This document shows positions 5,625-6,338 of a DNA stretch of 6,338 bases, one piece after another. The notes below the pieces were generated by a model. It had not been told where the DNA came from, searched no databases, and saw only the letters and a program-made list of their open reading frames with translations. This DNA is from Actinoplanes liguriensis (GTDB taxonomy: Bacteria > Actinomycetota > Actinomycetes > Mycobacteriales > Micromonosporaceae). How positions within the stretch are numbered: position 1 is the first letter of the stretch; each line of letters begins with the position of its first letter. Both the position numbers and the translations under genes were made by a program. The stretch is taken from positions 105,721 to 112,058 of the forward strand of contig KL571225.1 in the NCBI GenBank assembly GCA_000715855.1. Reading direction: 5' to 3'.

Positions 5625-6061
5625 TGGCTACGGTTCGGCTGTCCTTCTCGCCGGCGCCGGTGCACGTGCGCACCGCCCGGCTGGTCGGCGTGGCTGTCGC
5701 CCGGCGGGCCGGCGTCGACGAGGCGCTGCTCGACGAGGTGCGCCTGGCGATCGGTGAGGCCTGCACGCGGGCTGTCGCCCTGCACCGGCAGTACGGGCTG
5801 ACCGATCTGGTCACGGTCGAGATGTCGGACTCGGGGTCGTACACCGTCCGGGTCATCGACCATGCCCCGATCGAGGCCAGCATCGGCCTGACCAAGCTTC
5901 CGCCGGACGAGCTGGCCGCCGAGTCGCTCACCGAGGACGACCTGACCACCGGCGTGGGGTTCGCCCTGCTCGCGGGTTTCGTCGACGACCTGCAGGTGCG
6001 CCCGGTCGAGGACGGCCCCGGCACCGAGGTCCGCATGGTCTGGCCCGTAACCCGCCGCTGA
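5624..6061 (+). CDS. RsbW-type GHKL anti-sigma protein with altered ATP-binding motifs (SCO3548-like)
   Basis: A 145-residue HATPase_c_2 domain protein directly after and overlapping the bldG-like gene. The ATG at 5624 is chosen; a GTG at 5621 would add one residue. There is no strong ribosome site, so translation is probably coupled. The N-box region is LDEVRLAIGEACTRAVALH (36-54): the usual EAxxNAV asparagine, which coordinates magnesium in RsbW kinases, is replaced by R49. The G1 position reads DHAP (79-82) in place of DxGxG. The G2-like segment TGVGFALLAGFVDDLQV (109-125) and C-terminal TEVRMVWPV are kept. The fold and partner role (binding BldG and a sigma factor) are well supported by family and context; ATP hydrolysis and phosphorylation of S57 of its partner are doubtful. 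The Streptomyces neighbour of bldG, as I recall it, has a similar N-box. Confidence 0.88.
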   Translation: MATVRLSFSPAPVHVRTARLVGVAVARRAGVDEALLDEVRLAIGEACTRAVALHRQYGLTDLVTVEMSDSGSYTVRVIDHAPIEASIGLTKLPPDELAAESLTEDDLTTGVGFALLAGFVDDLQVRPVEDGPGTEVRMVWPVTRR

Positions 6062-6119
6062 CCCGACCGCCGCACAACAACGGTCACGCCCAGCCGCCCG
6101 CGCACTCCGCCGCGTCCCG

Positions 6120-6153
6120 GCGCCCAGCCCGGCTCACCCGCCTCGGCTGGCGC
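6120..6153 (+). promoter_or_regulatory. GC-rich stem-loop downstream of the anti-sigma gene
   Basis: GCGCCCAGCC (6120-6129) pairs with GGCTGGCGC (6145-6153) with one bulged C and a 15-base loop. It abuts the hairpin at 6155-6187 and may form part of one structured 3' end. Function unknown. Confidence 0.35.
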
Positions 6154-6154
6154 T

Positions 6155-6187
6155 CACCGTTGTTTTGGTAGCCGGATAACAACGGTG
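6155..6187. terminator. perfect 10-bp hairpin, candidate terminator of the bldG-like operon
   Basis: CACCGTTGTT (6155-6164) and AACAACGGTG (6178-6187) form a perfect stem with a 13-base loop, about 95 bases after the last stop codon. On the + strand it lacks a U tract, so it is either a GC-type actinobacterial terminator or a protein-binding inverted repeat. Confidence 0.45.
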
Positions 6188-6191
6188 CGGA

Positions 6192-6208
6192 CCAGCCCCC
6201 GGGGCTGG
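6192..6208. repeat. 17-bp GC palindrome
   Basis: CCAGCCCC and GGGGCTGG flank a single central C (6200). It follows the 6155-6187 hairpin by four bases. The loop is too short for the full stem in RNA; it may help transcript ending or be a chance GC palindrome. Confidence 0.4.
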
Positions 6209-6281
6209 GCCGCGCTGCGGCTCGGTGTCCAGCGCGGGTCGCGGGCCCGGCTGGTGTTCACGGGTTTGGCGGCTGGATAGC

Positions 6282-6305
6282 GCACGGGTTTTGGGGTAAC
6301 CGTGC
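6282..6305. other. small inverted repeat near the window end
   Basis: GCACGG (6282-6287) pairs with CCGTGC (6300-6305); two further pairs, TT with AA, extend it past a bulged G. A GCCC-TGGA-GGGC-TTT motif follows at 6321-6335. Either could be a weak terminator for the unit to the left or a gene converging from the right. Confidence 0.25.
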
Positions 6306-6338
6306 CCCGCCACGGAGGTCGCCCTGGAGGGCTTTGCG

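Larger units (their letters stand above)
6076..6187. repeat. three copies of AACAACGGT (two direct, one inverted)
   Basis: Direct copies at 6076-6084 and 6178-6186, and an inverted copy ACCGTTGTT at 6156-6164. The middle copy can pair with either outer copy, so two stems exclude each other in RNA. AT-rich nine-mers repeated this closely are unusual in such GC-rich surroundings. Confidence 0.85.
6062..6338. other. gene-free 3' region rich in inverted repeats
   Basis: This stretch has no ORF with a start, ribosome site and coding bias. It contains a run of stem-forming sequences (6120-6153, 6155-6187, 6192-6208, 6282-6305) and three copies of AACAACGGT. It probably holds the transcription end of the bldG-like operon and the start of regulatory sequence for a gene beyond the window. 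Confidence 0.6.

Overview
The window is very GC-rich with strong G/C at third codon positions. Its gene content points to a filamentous actinomycete; the closest match I recall is the Streptomyces/Micromonosporaceae gene order, and a Micromonosporaceae (Actinoplanes-like) host is an inference from protein style only. No phage, IS, CRISPR, tRNA or rRNA is visible.

Left part (3-2629, + strand): the distal half of an actinobacterial Tad/Flp pilus locus of the 'helicase/secretion neighbourhood' type (compare M. tuberculosis Rv3654c-Rv3660c). In order: TadB-like membrane protein, an unrecognised 59-codon ORF coupled at both ends, TadC-like membrane protein, a 151-base gap with a repeat and a hairpin, the DUF4244 Flp-type prepilin, a TadE-like pseudopilin and an Rv3654c-type TadE-like protein. 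The ATPase (TadA) and the CpaE/Ssd-like protein expected first in the operon lie outside the window to the left. TadB and TadC would form the inner-membrane platform that assembles the small pilin, with the TadE-like proteins as minor pilins.

Middle (2630-5086, - strand): a DExH-box helicase of the SftH/MrfA/Hrq1 clade (DEAD/DEAH core plus DUF1998 with a tetracysteine motif), convergent with the Tad operon. Its 3' end lies in a 64-bp tandem duplication.

Right part (5087-6061, + strand): a divergent intergenic region with a 14-bp palindrome and a -10-like hexamer, then a BldG-like STAS anti-sigma-factor antagonist and an overlapping RsbW-type GHKL anti-sigma protein with altered ATP-binding motifs. 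In Streptomyces the same pair (bldG-SCO3548) is a developmental partner-switch module and is flanked by the same helicase. The final 277 bases hold no supported gene but several inverted repeats, including a perfect 10-bp hairpin that may end the operon.

The gene families and their order are a known conserved actinobacterial arrangement. The novel candidates are the small tadB/tadC-coupled ORF, the 18-bp in-frame repeat in the TadE-like gene, the 64-bp duplication at the helicase end, the degenerate kinase motifs, and the repeated AACAACGGT element.
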